Positions 19,681-28,345 of a stretch of 33,846 bases of DNA are shown piece by piece. This stretch comes from a virus. The DNA is taken from the IMG/VR virus record IMGVR_UViG_3300027971_000138, positions 1 through 33,846 of that record; one strand, given 5' to 3'. Made by a program: the position numbers and the translations under genes. The first letter of the stretch is position 1. Each line of letters starts with the position of its first letter. Below the pieces are notes generated by a model. The model made no database searches. It was given only the letters and a program-made list of their open reading frames with translations, and had not been told where the DNA came from.

Positions 19681-21181
19681 TGCTGAAGTAATGGAAGGAT
19701 TTGTCAACTCTGTTCTTAGAAAGAACTTTGACAAACCAGCCCCTACTCCTCAGTTCCACAAAGAGATATGGGAGCTTGTTACTAGTAACATCAAGCAAGT
19801 AGCCATAGCTGCTCCTCGTTATCACGCTAAGTCTACGGCTGTAACCCACGCCTATACCCTAGCTTCAGTCCTATTTAGAGAATCTCGTTATGTCCTTATC
19901 GTCAGCGATACGGTTACCCAAGCAGTCCAGTTCCTTGGAGACATCAAAAAAGAACTACTCGACAACGATGACTTACGCTCCCTATTCTCAGTCTCATCTT
20001 TCCCTAAAGATACTGAAGATGATCTTATCGTAGAGATGGAAGATGGGTACACCTTTCGTATCCAAGCCAAAGGTTCAGAGCAAAAGCTCCGTGGACTTAA
20101 GTGGGCGAATCTTAGACCAGATCTCATCATTGGCGATGATATGGAGAATGATGAAATTGTTATGAATAAGGATAGGAGACAGAAGTTTAAGAGGTGGTTC
20201 TATGGTGCTCTTATTCCCTGTGTCTCCTCCTCTGGCAAGATTAGGGTTGTTGGAACTATTCTCCACCTAGATAGTTTGCTTGAGAATCTAATGCCAGCAT
20301 CCCTTGTCAACTCCCATAGAGGAGTTAAAAGCCTTATACGAGAGGATTTGAAAGAGTATTCTCTCAATGTTTTACCTTGGAAGTCTGTCAAATACCGTGC
20401 TCATACGGATGACTTTAAAGTTCTACTCTGGCCTGAGATGAAGACTGCTGCCGAGTTTAGACTCCAAAAGGAAGACTATGTAAGGCAGGGATTAGCTGAT
20501 GTCTACTCCCAAGAGATGCTTAATGTTCCTCTAGATGTAGGGGATACCTTCTTTAAGAAGACTGACTTTGTGCCTATGAAGCCAGAAGATCAGAAGAAGA
20601 AACTTGTTTTCTACGCTACCTGTGACTTAGCTGTATCCCAGTCTCAGAGGGCTGACTACTCAGCTTTTGCTGTTGGTGGTATGGACGAAGATGGCAAACT
20701 GTACTGCAAACATGTCATAGAAGCTCGTATGGATGGTCTTGAGATCATAGATACAATCTTTATGATTCAAAAAATATATAAGCCCGTACTCTTTGGATTT
20801 GAGCAAGGTGTCATCCAGAAAGCGTTAGGACCCTTCTTTAATGAGGAGATGCTTAAGCGGGGCGAGTTCATCAACACTGTTCTACTCAAGCCTAGTGGTG
20901 ACAAACTTACCCGTGCTAGAAGTATCCAAGCTCGTATGAGAAGTGGTGCTTGCAGATTTGATAAGGATGCTGAGTGGTACCAGTCTTTTGAAGATCAGCT
21001 TCTTAGATTTCCTAGAGATAAGCATGACGATCAGGTTGACGCTTGGGCATACCTGGGGTTAATGCTCGATAAGATGTGGGAAGCTCCAACTGAGAAAGAG
21101 CTTGAGGAAGAAGAGTACGAGGCTTTTGTTCGGGATAGTAATGTAGTAGACTCTGGGCGTTCTACAGTCTGTGGGTACTGA
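19667..21181 (+). CDS. Terminase large subunit
   Basis: 504 residues. The ATPase motor has a phage-type Walker A APRYHAKST (49-57), Walker B DLIIGDDMEN (about 149-158), and a C-motif-like VVGTILH. The C-terminal RNase H-like nuclease has TCDLAVSQSQRADYSAF, FGFEQG and KHDDQVDAWAYLG, supplying metal-binding Asp residues. It pumps DNA into the prohead and cuts it. TTG 19667 overlaps the TerS gene by 14 nt; ATG 19691 is a shorter alternative, and neither has a strong ribosome binding site. One GTTACTAGTAAC palindrome is present. Confidence 0.95.
   Translation: MSKLNAEVMEGFVNSVLRKNFDKPAPTPQFHKEIWELVTSNIKQVAIAAPRYHAKSTAVTHAYTLASVLFRESRYVLIVSDTVTQAVQFLGDIKKELLDNDDLRSLFSVSSFPKDTEDDLIVEMEDGYTFRIQAKGSEQKLRGLKWANLRPDLIIGDDMENDEIVMNKDRRQKFKRWFYGALIPCVSSSGKIRVVGTILHLDSLLENLMPASLVNSHRGVKSLIREDLKEYSLNVLPWKSVKYRAHTDDFKVLLWPEMKTAAEFRLQKEDYVRQGLADVYSQEMLNVPLDVGDTFFKKTDFVPMKPEDQKKKLVFYATCDLAVSQSQRADYSAFAVGGMDEDGKLYCKHVIEARMDGLEIIDTIFMIQKIYKPVLFGFEQGVIQKALGPFFNEEMLKRGEFINTVLLKPSGDKLTRARSIQARMRSGACRFDKDAEWYQSFEDQLLRFPRDKHDDQVDAWAYLGLMLDKMWEAPTEKELEEEEYEAFVRDSNVVDSGRSTVCGY
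19778..19789. repeat. 12-bp palindrome GTTACTAGTAAC, copy 3
   Basis: An exact copy inside the large terminase gene, in frame as Val-Thr-Ser-Asn. Confidence 0.8.
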
Positions 21182-21182
21182 C

Positions 21183-23258
21183 ATGAATTTAAAAAATACG
21201 TTTGATATTAATGAGCTTGTATACGAGCCAAACATAGCTAATCTTTTATCCAAAGATGATCTTGAAACAATTGGAATGCAAGTTGTTAAAGACTTTGACA
21301 ATGATTTATTGTCTAGAAGTTCTTGGGAAAAACGTACTGAAACTTCTTTAAAACTTGCTTTGCAAGTAGTTGAAAATAAAAACTTTCCTTGGGCTAATGC
21401 TTCCAATGTTAAGTTCCCTCTTATCACTATTGCTGCTTTGCAATACCATGCTCGTAGTTATCCTGTACTCATAGACAATGACTTACCTGTCAAATGTAGA
21501 GTAGTAGGAGAAGACAAAGACGGATTACGTACTTTACGTGCTACTCGTGTAGAACAACACATGTCTTACCAACTTCTTGAAGAAGATGAAGATTGGGAAT
21601 CAGAGATGGATAAAGTTCTTATTACACAACCTATCATTGGTTGTGCATTTAAGAAAACTTACTATGATCCAATACGCAAACACAATATTTCTGAAAATGT
21701 ATTAGCTAAAGATTTGGTAGTTAACTACTGGACTAAAAGTCTAGAGACAGCTAATCGTGTTACTCATGTTTTACAGATGAGTAAGAATGAAATCTATGAA
21801 CGTACTGCTCGTGGATTATGGTTAGAAGGTGTAAGTGAAGGTCGCCAACAACAGTACTCGTCTATTGCAATGGGTAATGGACTACAGTCATTACAAGATA
21901 AAGCTCAGGGTATGCAACCTCCTGAACCCAATGACTCTAGCACTCCAACTGAAATCTTAGAACAACATTGCCATATCGATTTTGATGGTGATGGGTACGC
22001 TGAACCCTACATTGTGTACGTGCGTAGAGACAACAAGAAGGTTGCTCGTATTGTTGCTAGGTACACACAAAAAGACATTGAACGTAATGAGAGCAACGAT
22101 GTTCTTAGTATCAGAGCAGAACAATACTTTACCAAGTACCCATTTATTCCGTCACCAGATGGAGGTTTTTATGACCTTGGGTTTGGAGTTTTGCTTGGGC
22201 CTCTTAATGAGTCTATTAATACAATTATTAATCAGCTTGTTGATGCTGGGACGATGGCGAACACTGCTGGTGGTTTCCTTAGTCGTGGCATTAAGTTACG
22301 TGGTGGCAACTACACATTTAATCCGATGGAGTGGAAGCATGTAGATACTACTGGAGATGATTTGCGGAAAGGCATTGTTCCTTTGCCAGTACGTGAGCCT
22401 TCACAAGTAATGTTTACGCTACTTAACCTACTCATCAACTATGGTGAACGTATTGGTGGTTCTGTAGATATTCTTTCTGGACAGAATCCTGGACAGAATA
22501 CTCCTGCTGAGACTACTCGCACTATGGCTGAGCAAGGAATGAAAGTATTTAACGGTATCTTTAAACGAACTCACCGTAGTTTGAAACAAGAGTTCCGTAA
22601 ACTCTATCGTTTGAACCAGATATTTGTTAGTGAAAATACACCTTACGTATCTGATTCGACTGGTTCTGGTATGGTCTTAGCATCTGACTACGAAGGACCA
22701 GTAACTGATGTTATGCCTACTTCTGATCCAAGTATTACATCTGAAGCCCAACGTATAAACCAAGCCTCTGCTATTGCTTCTCGTGTAGCAGCAACTCCTG
22801 GTTTATATAACAGATACGAAGCTGAGTACGCATTCCTCAAGGCACTCAAAGTTACTAACATTGATAGATTATTACCAGATCCTAGTGGTCCAAATGCTAT
22901 CCCTGCCCCTGTTAATCCAAAACTCCAGATAGAACAAATGAAGTTACAAGCTAAACAAGCTTCTGATCAATTGACTATGAAGATAGCATTGCTTAAATTA
23001 ATGGGCGAAGCAGAATTAGATCAAGCACAGATACAAAAGTTACAAGCAGAGGTAGAAGAAATCAAGATTGGTATTGTTACTGAAGGCGAAAGAATGCGTA
23101 TTCAGGAAATTAATATGCAAATTGGTTTACAAAGAGAACGTAGAGAAGGCGTTATGAATGCCATCAAAACTATGAATACTGCCTTTGAAAAAATGATAGC
23201 AGGTAGCAAAGAAGATTTAGGTCAGTTTAATGTGGAGATGCCACAACTACCTCAGTGA
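21183..23258 (+). CDS. Portal protein (P22-like size)
   Basis: 691 residues from ATG 21183, just past the terminase stop; a GTG at 21171 inside the terminase gene is a less likely start. Its position, length and pattern (Trp/Asn/Pro-rich N-terminal third, then GFGVLLGPLNESINTIINQL and later GQNPGQNTPAETT) match large podovirus portals such as P22 gp1 (725 residues), longer than T7 gp8. The last 130 residues form a Gln/Lys/Glu-rich coiled coil. The dodecameric portal is the DNA channel and terminase docking site. Confidence 0.88.
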   Translation: MNLKNTFDINELVYEPNIANLLSKDDLETIGMQVVKDFDNDLLSRSSWEKRTETSLKLALQVVENKNFPWANASNVKFPLITIAALQYHARSYPVLIDNDLPVKCRVVGEDKDGLRTLRATRVEQHMSYQLLEEDEDWESEMDKVLITQPIIGCAFKKTYYDPIRKHNISENVLAKDLVVNYWTKSLETANRVTHVLQMSKNEIYERTARGLWLEGVSEGRQQQYSSIAMGNGLQSLQDKAQGMQPPEPNDSSTPTEILEQHCHIDFDGDGYAEPYIVYVRRDNKKVARIVARYTQKDIERNESNDVLSIRAEQYFTKYPFIPSPDGGFYDLGFGVLLGPLNESINTIINQLVDAGTMANTAGGFLSRGIKLRGGNYTFNPMEWKHVDTTGDDLRKGIVPLPVREPSQVMFTLLNLLINYGERIGGSVDILSGQNPGQNTPAETTRTMAEQGMKVFNGIFKRTHRSLKQEFRKLYRLNQIFVSENTPYVSDSTGSGMVLASDYEGPVTDVMPTSDPSITSEAQRINQASAIASRVAATPGLYNRYEAEYAFLKALKVTNIDRLLPDPSGPNAIPAPVNPKLQIEQMKLQAKQASDQLTMKIALLKLMGEAELDQAQIQKLQAEVEEIKIGIVTEGERMRIQEINMQIGLQRERREGVMNAIKTMNTAFEKMIAGSKEDLGQFNVEMPQLPQ

Positions 23259-23277
23259 GGATTTTTAAGGAGAGAGA

Positions 23278-23505
23278 ATGGAAATAGTAACTTCCGATAA
23301 CTTTGATGAGTGGAAACATCATCCAGTAACCAAACGTCTGATGAAGATGCTAGGTACAGACCGTGAGGCCATGAAAGAGGGGCTTGTCAACAATACGTTT
23401 GACGATGAGCAAGAGGTTAAAGGTAGATGCCGAGCAATTGCAATCATCCTTAACTTAGAGTATGAAGACCTATTTGAAGTAAAGAGAGAAACAAATGAGC
23501 AATGA
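23278..23505 (+). CDS. Small protein between portal and co-chaperonin, 75 aa
   Basis: AAGGAGAG precedes ATG 23278. The product is short and charged, with Trp near the N-terminus (NFDEWKHHPVTKRLMKML) and an acidic C-terminal part. This type of short ORF is common between portal and capsid genes in phages; its role is not known to me. It overlaps the next gene by 11 nt. Confidence 0.65.
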   Translation: MEIVTSDNFDEWKHHPVTKRLMKMLGTDREAMKEGLVNNTFDDEQEVKGRCRAIAIILNLEYEDLFEVKRETNEQ

Positions 23506-23842
23506 AAGCGGTATTAATCCTGTAGGTTGGCGGGTGCTTATCAAACCCCAAGAAGTAAAGGAAGTCTCCGAAGGGGGAATTATCCTAACAACAGAGGTAA
23601 CCAAAGATAGAGAACAGATGGGTAACACCACTGGAATCGTTGTCTCTATGGGTGACCAATGTTATGCCGATGAACCTGCACCTTGGTGTCAGGTTGGGGA
23701 TAAGGTAATCTTTGCTAAGTATGCAGGTTTGTTGTACTTGGGTAAAGATGGATTCAAGTATCGAATGATTAACGACAAGGACATCACAGGTACGTTAGAT
23801 GCTGACGTAGATCTGGTTGATCCTTACCTAGCTAAAACGTAA
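23495..23842 (+). CDS. GroES-like co-chaperonin (Cpn10 family)
   Basis: 115 residues with the Cpn10 pattern: GWRVLIKPQE, EGGIILTTE, then GIVVSMGD, WCQVGDKVIFAKYAG, and YRMINDKDI. The mobile-loop region (EVSEGGIILTTEVTKDREQM) is present, which in GroES contacts GroEL. A phage version would cap host GroEL and help fold capsid proteins, as T4 gp31 does. It lies between portal and scaffold in the head operon. No GroEL homologue is in the window. Confidence 0.85.
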   Translation: MSNESGINPVGWRVLIKPQEVKEVSEGGIILTTEVTKDREQMGNTTGIVVSMGDQCYADEPAPWCQVGDKVIFAKYAGLLYLGKDGFKYRMINDKDITGTLDADVDLVDPYLAKT

Positions 23843-23873
23843 GTTGACATTCTTTAAAATATAGGAGTAAGAT

Positions 23874-24707
23874 ATGAGTGAAGAAAATGTTACTAGTAAC
23901 GAAACAACTCCAGAGATACGCCAAGAGGCTGAATCTCAAGGGTGGGTTCCAAAAGAAAGGTTTCGTGGAAACGAGACTGATTGGGTTGATGCTGATGTAT
24001 TTGTAAAGCGTGGTCGAGAGATTCTTCCTATTCTGCGTAAGAATAATGAAAACCTTATTAAAGACTTGCAGTCAACCAAAGAACAGCTCAAAGAGTTTCG
24101 TGAAGCAGCAGAAGAGTTTAAGAGATTTCAGAAAGATGCTTATGAACGTAAAGCTCAAGATTATGAGTTACGTATCCAAGCAATAAAAGAAAGCCGTGCT
24201 CAAGCTATTAGCGATGGGGACGGACAGAAAGTCAATGCTTTAGATGATGCCCTAGATCAAGCTAAAGATGAACTCAAAGATGCTAAGCAAGCAGTTAAAG
24301 ATGCTGACAAGACACCAATTAGTGCTGCCCCAGTAAGTCAAGAGGTTGATCCAGGACTACAACAGTGGTTGGATAAAAACACTTGGTTTGGGCAAGACAA
24401 GCGGATGACTGGCATAGTTAACGGTATTGGTGAAAGCCTTCGATTAGAGTTCCCTTTGCTTAAAGGACAGGCATTTTTAAATAAGCTTGATGAAGTGTTA
24501 GCAGAAGAATTTCCAAATAAGTTTGGGGAAAAGAAAAACCCATCTAGTCGAGTGGAATCAGGCTCAGGTAGAGCAAGTCGTGGTAGCAGCAGTAATGCTC
24601 CATCCTATGACAACCTCCCCCAAGAAGCTAAAGCAGCCTGTGATCGGTTTGTTAAGCAAAAGCTTATGACTCGTGAACAGTATGTAGCTGATTTTGACTG
24701 GAATTAA
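23874..24707 (+). CDS. Scaffolding protein (probable)
   Basis: 277 residues, almost entirely helical and charged. A coiled coil spans about residues 55-150 (LIKDLQSTKEQLKEFREAAE and on), followed by a helix near DPGLQQWLDKN, a Ser/Gly/Arg linker (225-250) and a short C-terminal helical end (EAKAACDRFVKQKLMTREQY) that could bind capsid. The position before the capsid genes and this composition are typical of phage scaffolds, which guide prohead assembly and leave. One GTTACTAGTAAC copy lies near its start. Confidence 0.75.
   Translation: MSEENVTSNETTPEIRQEAESQGWVPKERFRGNETDWVDADVFVKRGREILPILRKNNENLIKDLQSTKEQLKEFREAAEEFKRFQKDAYERKAQDYELRIQAIKESRAQAISDGDGQKVNALDDALDQAKDELKDAKQAVKDADKTPISAAPVSQEVDPGLQQWLDKNTWFGQDKRMTGIVNGIGESLRLEFPLLKGQAFLNKLDEVLAEEFPNKFGEKKNPSSRVESGSGRASRGSSSNAPSYDNLPQEAKAACDRFVKQKLMTREQYVADFDWN
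23889..23900. repeat. 12-bp palindrome GTTACTAGTAAC, copy 4
   Basis: An exact copy near the start of the scaffold gene, in frame as Val-Thr-Ser-Asn. Confidence 0.8.
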
Positions 24708-24731
24708 TTTAATAACTTAAAGGAAATTGAT

Positions 24732-25244
24732 ATGCCCCGCGCACTAAATGAGTTTGAAAAACGTGATCGCTTAGTAGCTAAGATAGAAGAACGTAAGACA
24801 GTAGAGTCTGCTCCTACACCAGCACTAAACGGTACAACTCGTAAAAAACGTAACGTGTTTAACGGCACGGAAGCTAAGATAAATGTCCAAAAACAAATAG
24901 ATGGTTACCACTTACATGTCTTTACAGACACAGGTGGACGCATACAAGCAGCTATGGATAATGGCTACGAGTTTGTAAGACCAGATGAAGTTGGAGGCGT
25001 GAGTGAGAATGTGGTTAGCCGTAATGGTGACCTCGGAGAAAGAATTAGATTTCTTGTAAATCCTCGTGCTGAAGGCACGGAGCAATACGGTTATCTAATG
25101 AAGATTCGGCAAGAATGGCATGAGGAAGATCAAACCGAACTTCAGGCTAAAAACAATCTTATTGACGCTGCTATTCGTAAGGGTAAGATTACTGGAGAAA
25201 ATCCATCGTTCTACACCCCTAGGGACGGCATCAAACTTAACTAA
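24732..25244 (+). CDS. Head-region protein, 170 aa
   Basis: A mixed strand and helix protein between scaffold and capsid genes. It contains IDGYHLHVFTDTGGRIQAAM, then NGYEFVRPDEVGG, and ends in YTPRDGIKLN. The AAAGGA ribosome binding site is good. Such genes near the scaffold often encode minor head or connector proteins; I do not recognise this one. Confidence 0.66.
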   Translation: MPRALNEFEKRDRLVAKIEERKTVESAPTPALNGTTRKKRNVFNGTEAKINVQKQIDGYHLHVFTDTGGRIQAAMDNGYEFVRPDEVGGVSENVVSRNGDLGERIRFLVNPRAEGTEQYGYLMKIRQEWHEEDQTELQAKNNLIDAAIRKGKITGENPSFYTPRDGIKLN

Positions 25245-25263
25245 CGTTTTAAAGGAGTCTTAA

Positions 25264-25929
25264 ATGGCTAACGTAAATAAAGCCAACGGGTTCAGTCCTG
25301 TTGGTAACTTGCTAGGTGGCAAGTGGAATGAGCAGGGTCGGCTCTATGCTATCCCTACTGCTGACACTACCAATAGCTATGCAATTGGTGATTGTGTAAT
25401 GTCTAGAGCTGGTTCGGATACTACTGGTATTCGTTACATCCAAAAGTGGGGTGGTGCAACTACTACTTCTGCTTTGCCTCTGGGTATTATTGTGGGCATT
25501 CGTGTTGCTGATCCAGGTGTAAGCTTGGTTGGTAACTCTTTGTCTTTAGAGAAGGCATATATTGCTGCTGGTACTCGTACTAGTGTGCGTTATGTCTATG
25601 TTGTGGATGATCCTTTTGTCTTGTTTGAAGCTCAATTTGATAGCACTGGTGCTACTCAAGCTCAATTGTCTTTGAATGCTGCTGTGACCATCTCCGCTGC
25701 TAACCAGACGTCTCTGGCTAATGGTGTGCCTTACTCTGATATGGTTCTCACAGGACCAGCAGTTACGGCTACTTTGCCAATCCGCATGTTAGGTGCTGTA
25801 CAACGTACTGACAATGAAGTAACTAGCGCAGCTAGTCCTTATGTTCGTGTATTGTGCAAATTTAACTACCACGAATACGGTACTATCGGCTCAGCTTCTG
25901 GCTCTGTCGTGAACTACCTTGCAGTCTAA
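25264..25929 (+). CDS. Head structural protein, probable decoration protein
   Basis: 221 residues rich in Gly, Ser, Thr and Val, with many short strands (SYAIGDCVMSRAGS, RYVYVVDDPFVLFEAQFD). It lies just upstream of the major capsid gene with a strong AAAGGAGT ribosome binding site. The Gly/Thr-rich beta composition and position fit a capsid decoration or minor head protein; the family is unassigned. Confidence 0.66.
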   Translation: MANVNKANGFSPVGNLLGGKWNEQGRLYAIPTADTTNSYAIGDCVMSRAGSDTTGIRYIQKWGGATTTSALPLGIIVGIRVADPGVSLVGNSLSLEKAYIAAGTRTSVRYVYVVDDPFVLFEAQFDSTGATQAQLSLNAAVTISAANQTSLANGVPYSDMVLTGPAVTATLPIRMLGAVQRTDNEVTSAASPYVRVLCKFNYHEYGTIGSASGSVVNYLAV

Positions 25930-25945
25930 TTAAGGAGATTAAATC

Positions 25946-26866
25946 ATGGCTGGAGTAATTACAACCGCATCGCATCCCAAAGCACTATGGCCTGGTATCA
26001 AGGCTTGGTGGGGACAAACTTATGATGAGCACCCAGAAGAGTACTGTGATTTGTTTGACAAAGACACCTCTACTATGAACTACGAGGAAGACGTTCAACT
26101 GTCTGGCTTCGGGTTAGTGCCAGTTAAGTCTGAAGGTCAAGGCACTGCCTATGACTCTGAGATCCAAGGCTTCACAACTCGCTATACACACGTTGCATAC
26201 GCAATGGGTTATATCGTGACTAAGGAAGAAATGGATGACAACTTGTATGAGCAAGTATCCAAGAAACGTGCTGCTGCATTGGCTATGTCTTTCCGTCAAA
26301 CGAAAGAAAACATTGCTGCTAACGTGTACAACCGTGCTTTTAACAGCACATATTTAGGTGGTGATGGTGTATCTTTATGCTCTACTGCCCACCCAAATAC
26401 TTCAGGTGGTACATTCTCTAACAAGCCAGCAGTTGATGTTGACTTGTCTGAGGCTGCTTTGGAAGATGCAGTGATTGCAATCATGGGTCTAACAAATGAC
26501 CGTGGTTTGTTAGTCGCTATTCAACCAAACAGTTTGCACATTCCTCGTCAAGAAGTGTTCAATGCTCAACGCATTTTGAAAACACAGTATCAGACAGGTA
26601 ATGCCAATAATGATTTAAACATCATTAACTCTGGCAATTACATTCCTGGTGGTTTCAAAGTGAACCATTACTTCACAGCTCCTCATGCTTGGTTTATCCG
26701 TAATACCATTCCTGGTGGCACTGGTTTGAAGTACTATGAGCGTCATGCTGTCACGTTTGATCAAGACAATGACTTTGATACTATGAACGTTAAAGCCAAA
26801 GGCTACGAGCGTTATAGTTTTGGTTGGTCTGATCCCCGTGCTATCTTTGGATCCAATGGTCCTTAA
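25946..26866 (+). CDS. Major capsid protein (HK97-fold, gpT-like)
   Basis: 306 residues. The N-terminal arm leads into SGFGLVPVKSEGQG, then YAMGYIVTKEEMDDNLYEQ (the long spine-helix area), and the highly typical CSTAHPNTSGGTFSN loop, followed by NDRGLLVAIQPNSLHIP and a strand-rich C-terminus. This profile matches Mu gpT-like and other HK97-fold major capsid proteins. TAAGGAG gives strong translation, and a terminator follows the stop, as expected for the most expressed gene of the particle. Confidence 0.86.
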   Translation: MAGVITTASHPKALWPGIKAWWGQTYDEHPEEYCDLFDKDTSTMNYEEDVQLSGFGLVPVKSEGQGTAYDSEIQGFTTRYTHVAYAMGYIVTKEEMDDNLYEQVSKKRAAALAMSFRQTKENIAANVYNRAFNSTYLGGDGVSLCSTAHPNTSGGTFSNKPAVDVDLSEAALEDAVIAIMGLTNDRGLLVAIQPNSLHIPRQEVFNAQRILKTQYQTGNANNDLNIINSGNYIPGGFKVNHYFTAPHAWFIRNTIPGGTGLKYYERHAVTFDQDNDFDTMNVKAKGYERYSFGWSDPRAIFGSNGP

Positions 26867-26882
26867 TTGTTATTAGTAACAT

Positions 26883-26912
26883 CCCCCTCCTTAAAAAGAG
26901 GGGGTTCTTTTT
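26883..26912 (+). terminator. Intrinsic terminator after the capsid gene
   Basis: CCCCCTC (26883-26889) pairs with GAGGGGG (26898-26904), loop CTTAAAAA, followed by TTCTTTTT. The same stem sequence recurs in the control region at 17241-17260. It probably sets the end of a high-level capsid transcript, with partial read-through to the later genes. Confidence 0.8.
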
Positions 26913-26928
26913 ATAAAGGAAAATTATC

Positions 26929-27075
26929 ATGGCTTACGGAATGAAAGAAAAGAAAATGATGCCAACTAAAATGGCATCTACTAAGATGGCTCCTGCTAAA
27001 AAAATGAGTGGGGCTAAGATGATGGCAGCTAAGAAAATGGCTCCAAAAGCATCTATGTACAAAAAGAAAATGTAA
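26929..27075 (+). CDS. 48-aa Met/Lys-rich peptide
   Basis: ATG 26929 with AAAGGA upstream, TAA at 27073. Of 48 residues, 12 are Met and 14 are Lys, arranged as repeated K-M-A/P units (PTKMASTKMAPAKKM and so on). It lies alone between two terminators directly after the major capsid gene. It could be a DNA-neutralising packaged peptide or a capsid-linked factor; nothing shows this directly. Confidence 0.62.
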   Translation: MAYGMKEKKMMPTKMASTKMAPAKKMSGAKMMAAKKMAPKASMYKKKM

Positions 27076-27096
27076 TATAGAATGTAATCTCCGATG

Positions 27097-27122
27097 ACGC
27101 TCTAGCAATAGAGCGTTGTTTT
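27097..27122 (+). terminator. Second intrinsic terminator
   Basis: ACGCTCTA (27097-27104) pairs exactly with TAGAGCGT (27109-27116) around loop GCAA, followed by TGTTTT. It lies between the Met/Lys peptide and the next virion gene; ACAACG further on offers a weaker alternative pairing. Confidence 0.72.
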
Positions 27123-27147
27123 AAACAACGTCAAAGGAATATTTATT

Positions 27148-27921
27148 ATGGCTTCTCCTACCCGTTTCCCCTCTGGTGTATCAACACAAGCAATTGGTTC
27201 TACATTAGGTCAATTTCCCCTTCCTGATCCTACAGACATTTCTTTAGATTTTGAAGATTTTTTCCAATATGTTGCTAATGATTGGACTGTTACTAACACT
27301 ACAACCCATCAAACTATTGGTTTAGTTGTTGGTAATGGTGGATTAATTTCTACAACTGGTGGTGCTTCTAGTGTTACTAGTGACATTGGTGCTATTCAAA
27401 GCACTCCACTTAATTTCAACATTGCTACTAATACAACTACTGCCACTGCTCCTCCTACACAACAAGCTTGGTTTTACACTGCATTTAAAGCAACTACTGC
27501 TGCTAACGATCAACTACAAATTGGTGTAGCTGCTTCTATGGCTGCATTAACTCCTACTGATGGTATCTACTTCAACAAAGCTGCTGGTTCTTCAGCTATT
27601 ACTTTTGTTGTTCGTAAAGGTAGTGCTTCATTAGCTGCTACTGCTTACTCAACTGCTACTACAACTGTTGCTACTCTTGTTAGTGGTACTTTTATTAAAC
27701 TTGGTTGGTACTACGATGGTAGAGGCAACATTGATGTTTTTGTAAATGATGTAAAAGTCTGCTCTGTTGATGTAGGCATTTCTACTGGTACTATGGTTGC
27801 TACATTCCCCAATGCTACAAACATGGGCATGGGCTTTGGTTGTAAAGCTGCTGCTACTGCACCTACTACTGCGGATATGATTGTTGACTTTATGTTGTCT
27901 GCCCAAACTCGCGCCTATTAA
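27148..27921 (+). CDS. Virion structural protein, 257 aa
   Basis: Thr, Ala, Gly and Val-rich with many predicted strands; the middle (FFQYVANDWTVTN ... FIKLGWYYDGRGNIDVFVND) has the look of a lectin-like beta-sandwich. AAAGGA precedes the start. Its position after the capsid suggests a head-fibre or tail component. No family is recognised with confidence. Confidence 0.65.
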   Translation: MASPTRFPSGVSTQAIGSTLGQFPLPDPTDISLDFEDFFQYVANDWTVTNTTTHQTIGLVVGNGGLISTTGGASSVTSDIGAIQSTPLNFNIATNTTTATAPPTQQAWFYTAFKATTAANDQLQIGVAASMAALTPTDGIYFNKAAGSSAITFVVRKGSASLAATAYSTATTTVATLVSGTFIKLGWYYDGRGNIDVFVNDVKVCSVDVGISTGTMVATFPNATNMGMGFGCKAAATAPTTADMIVDFMLSAQTRAY

Positions 27922-27934
27922 TTAGGAGAGTTAC

Positions 27935-28345
27935 ATGGCTAATTCATTTACAACTCAAATCCTTGAAGAAGGTCCACGCAATGTGGCAGTAAAACTAGTT
28001 GGAGTATTAGATACTTCAAATCTAAGTTCTACTGCTGCACTTGCAATGTCTAGCATTAACCAAGGTGGTTATGGTGTTACTCCTACAGCAGTAAAGATTG
28101 AGCACATTGAATACCAAATTGGTAGTCCATTGTCAGTACAACTGTTGTGGAATGCTACAGCTGATGTTGTAGCTGTAGCTCTTGTTGGATCTGGTTTTTC
28201 TAATTTAAAAAAATTAGGTGGACTAACTAACAATGCAGGTACTGGTAAAACAGGGACTATTAACATTTTGACTACAGGTTACTCATCAGGTACGGCAGTA
28301 TTTACTATCATCCTGAGATTAACTAAACAGGGTACAAATCTGTAA
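27935..28345 (+). CDS. Virion structural protein, 136 aa
   Basis: A beta-rich small protein with alternating hydrophobic strands (NVAVKLVGVLDTS, VAVALVGSGFSNLKKLGGL). The stop shares a base with the next ATG (TAATG), so the pair is co-translated. It is probably a virion component; no domain recognised. Confidence 0.62.
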   Translation: MANSFTTQILEEGPRNVAVKLVGVLDTSNLSSTAALAMSSINQGGYGVTPTAVKIEHIEYQIGSPLSVQLLWNATADVVAVALVGSGFSNLKKLGGLTNNAGTGKTGTINILTTGYSSGTAVFTIILRLTKQGTNL

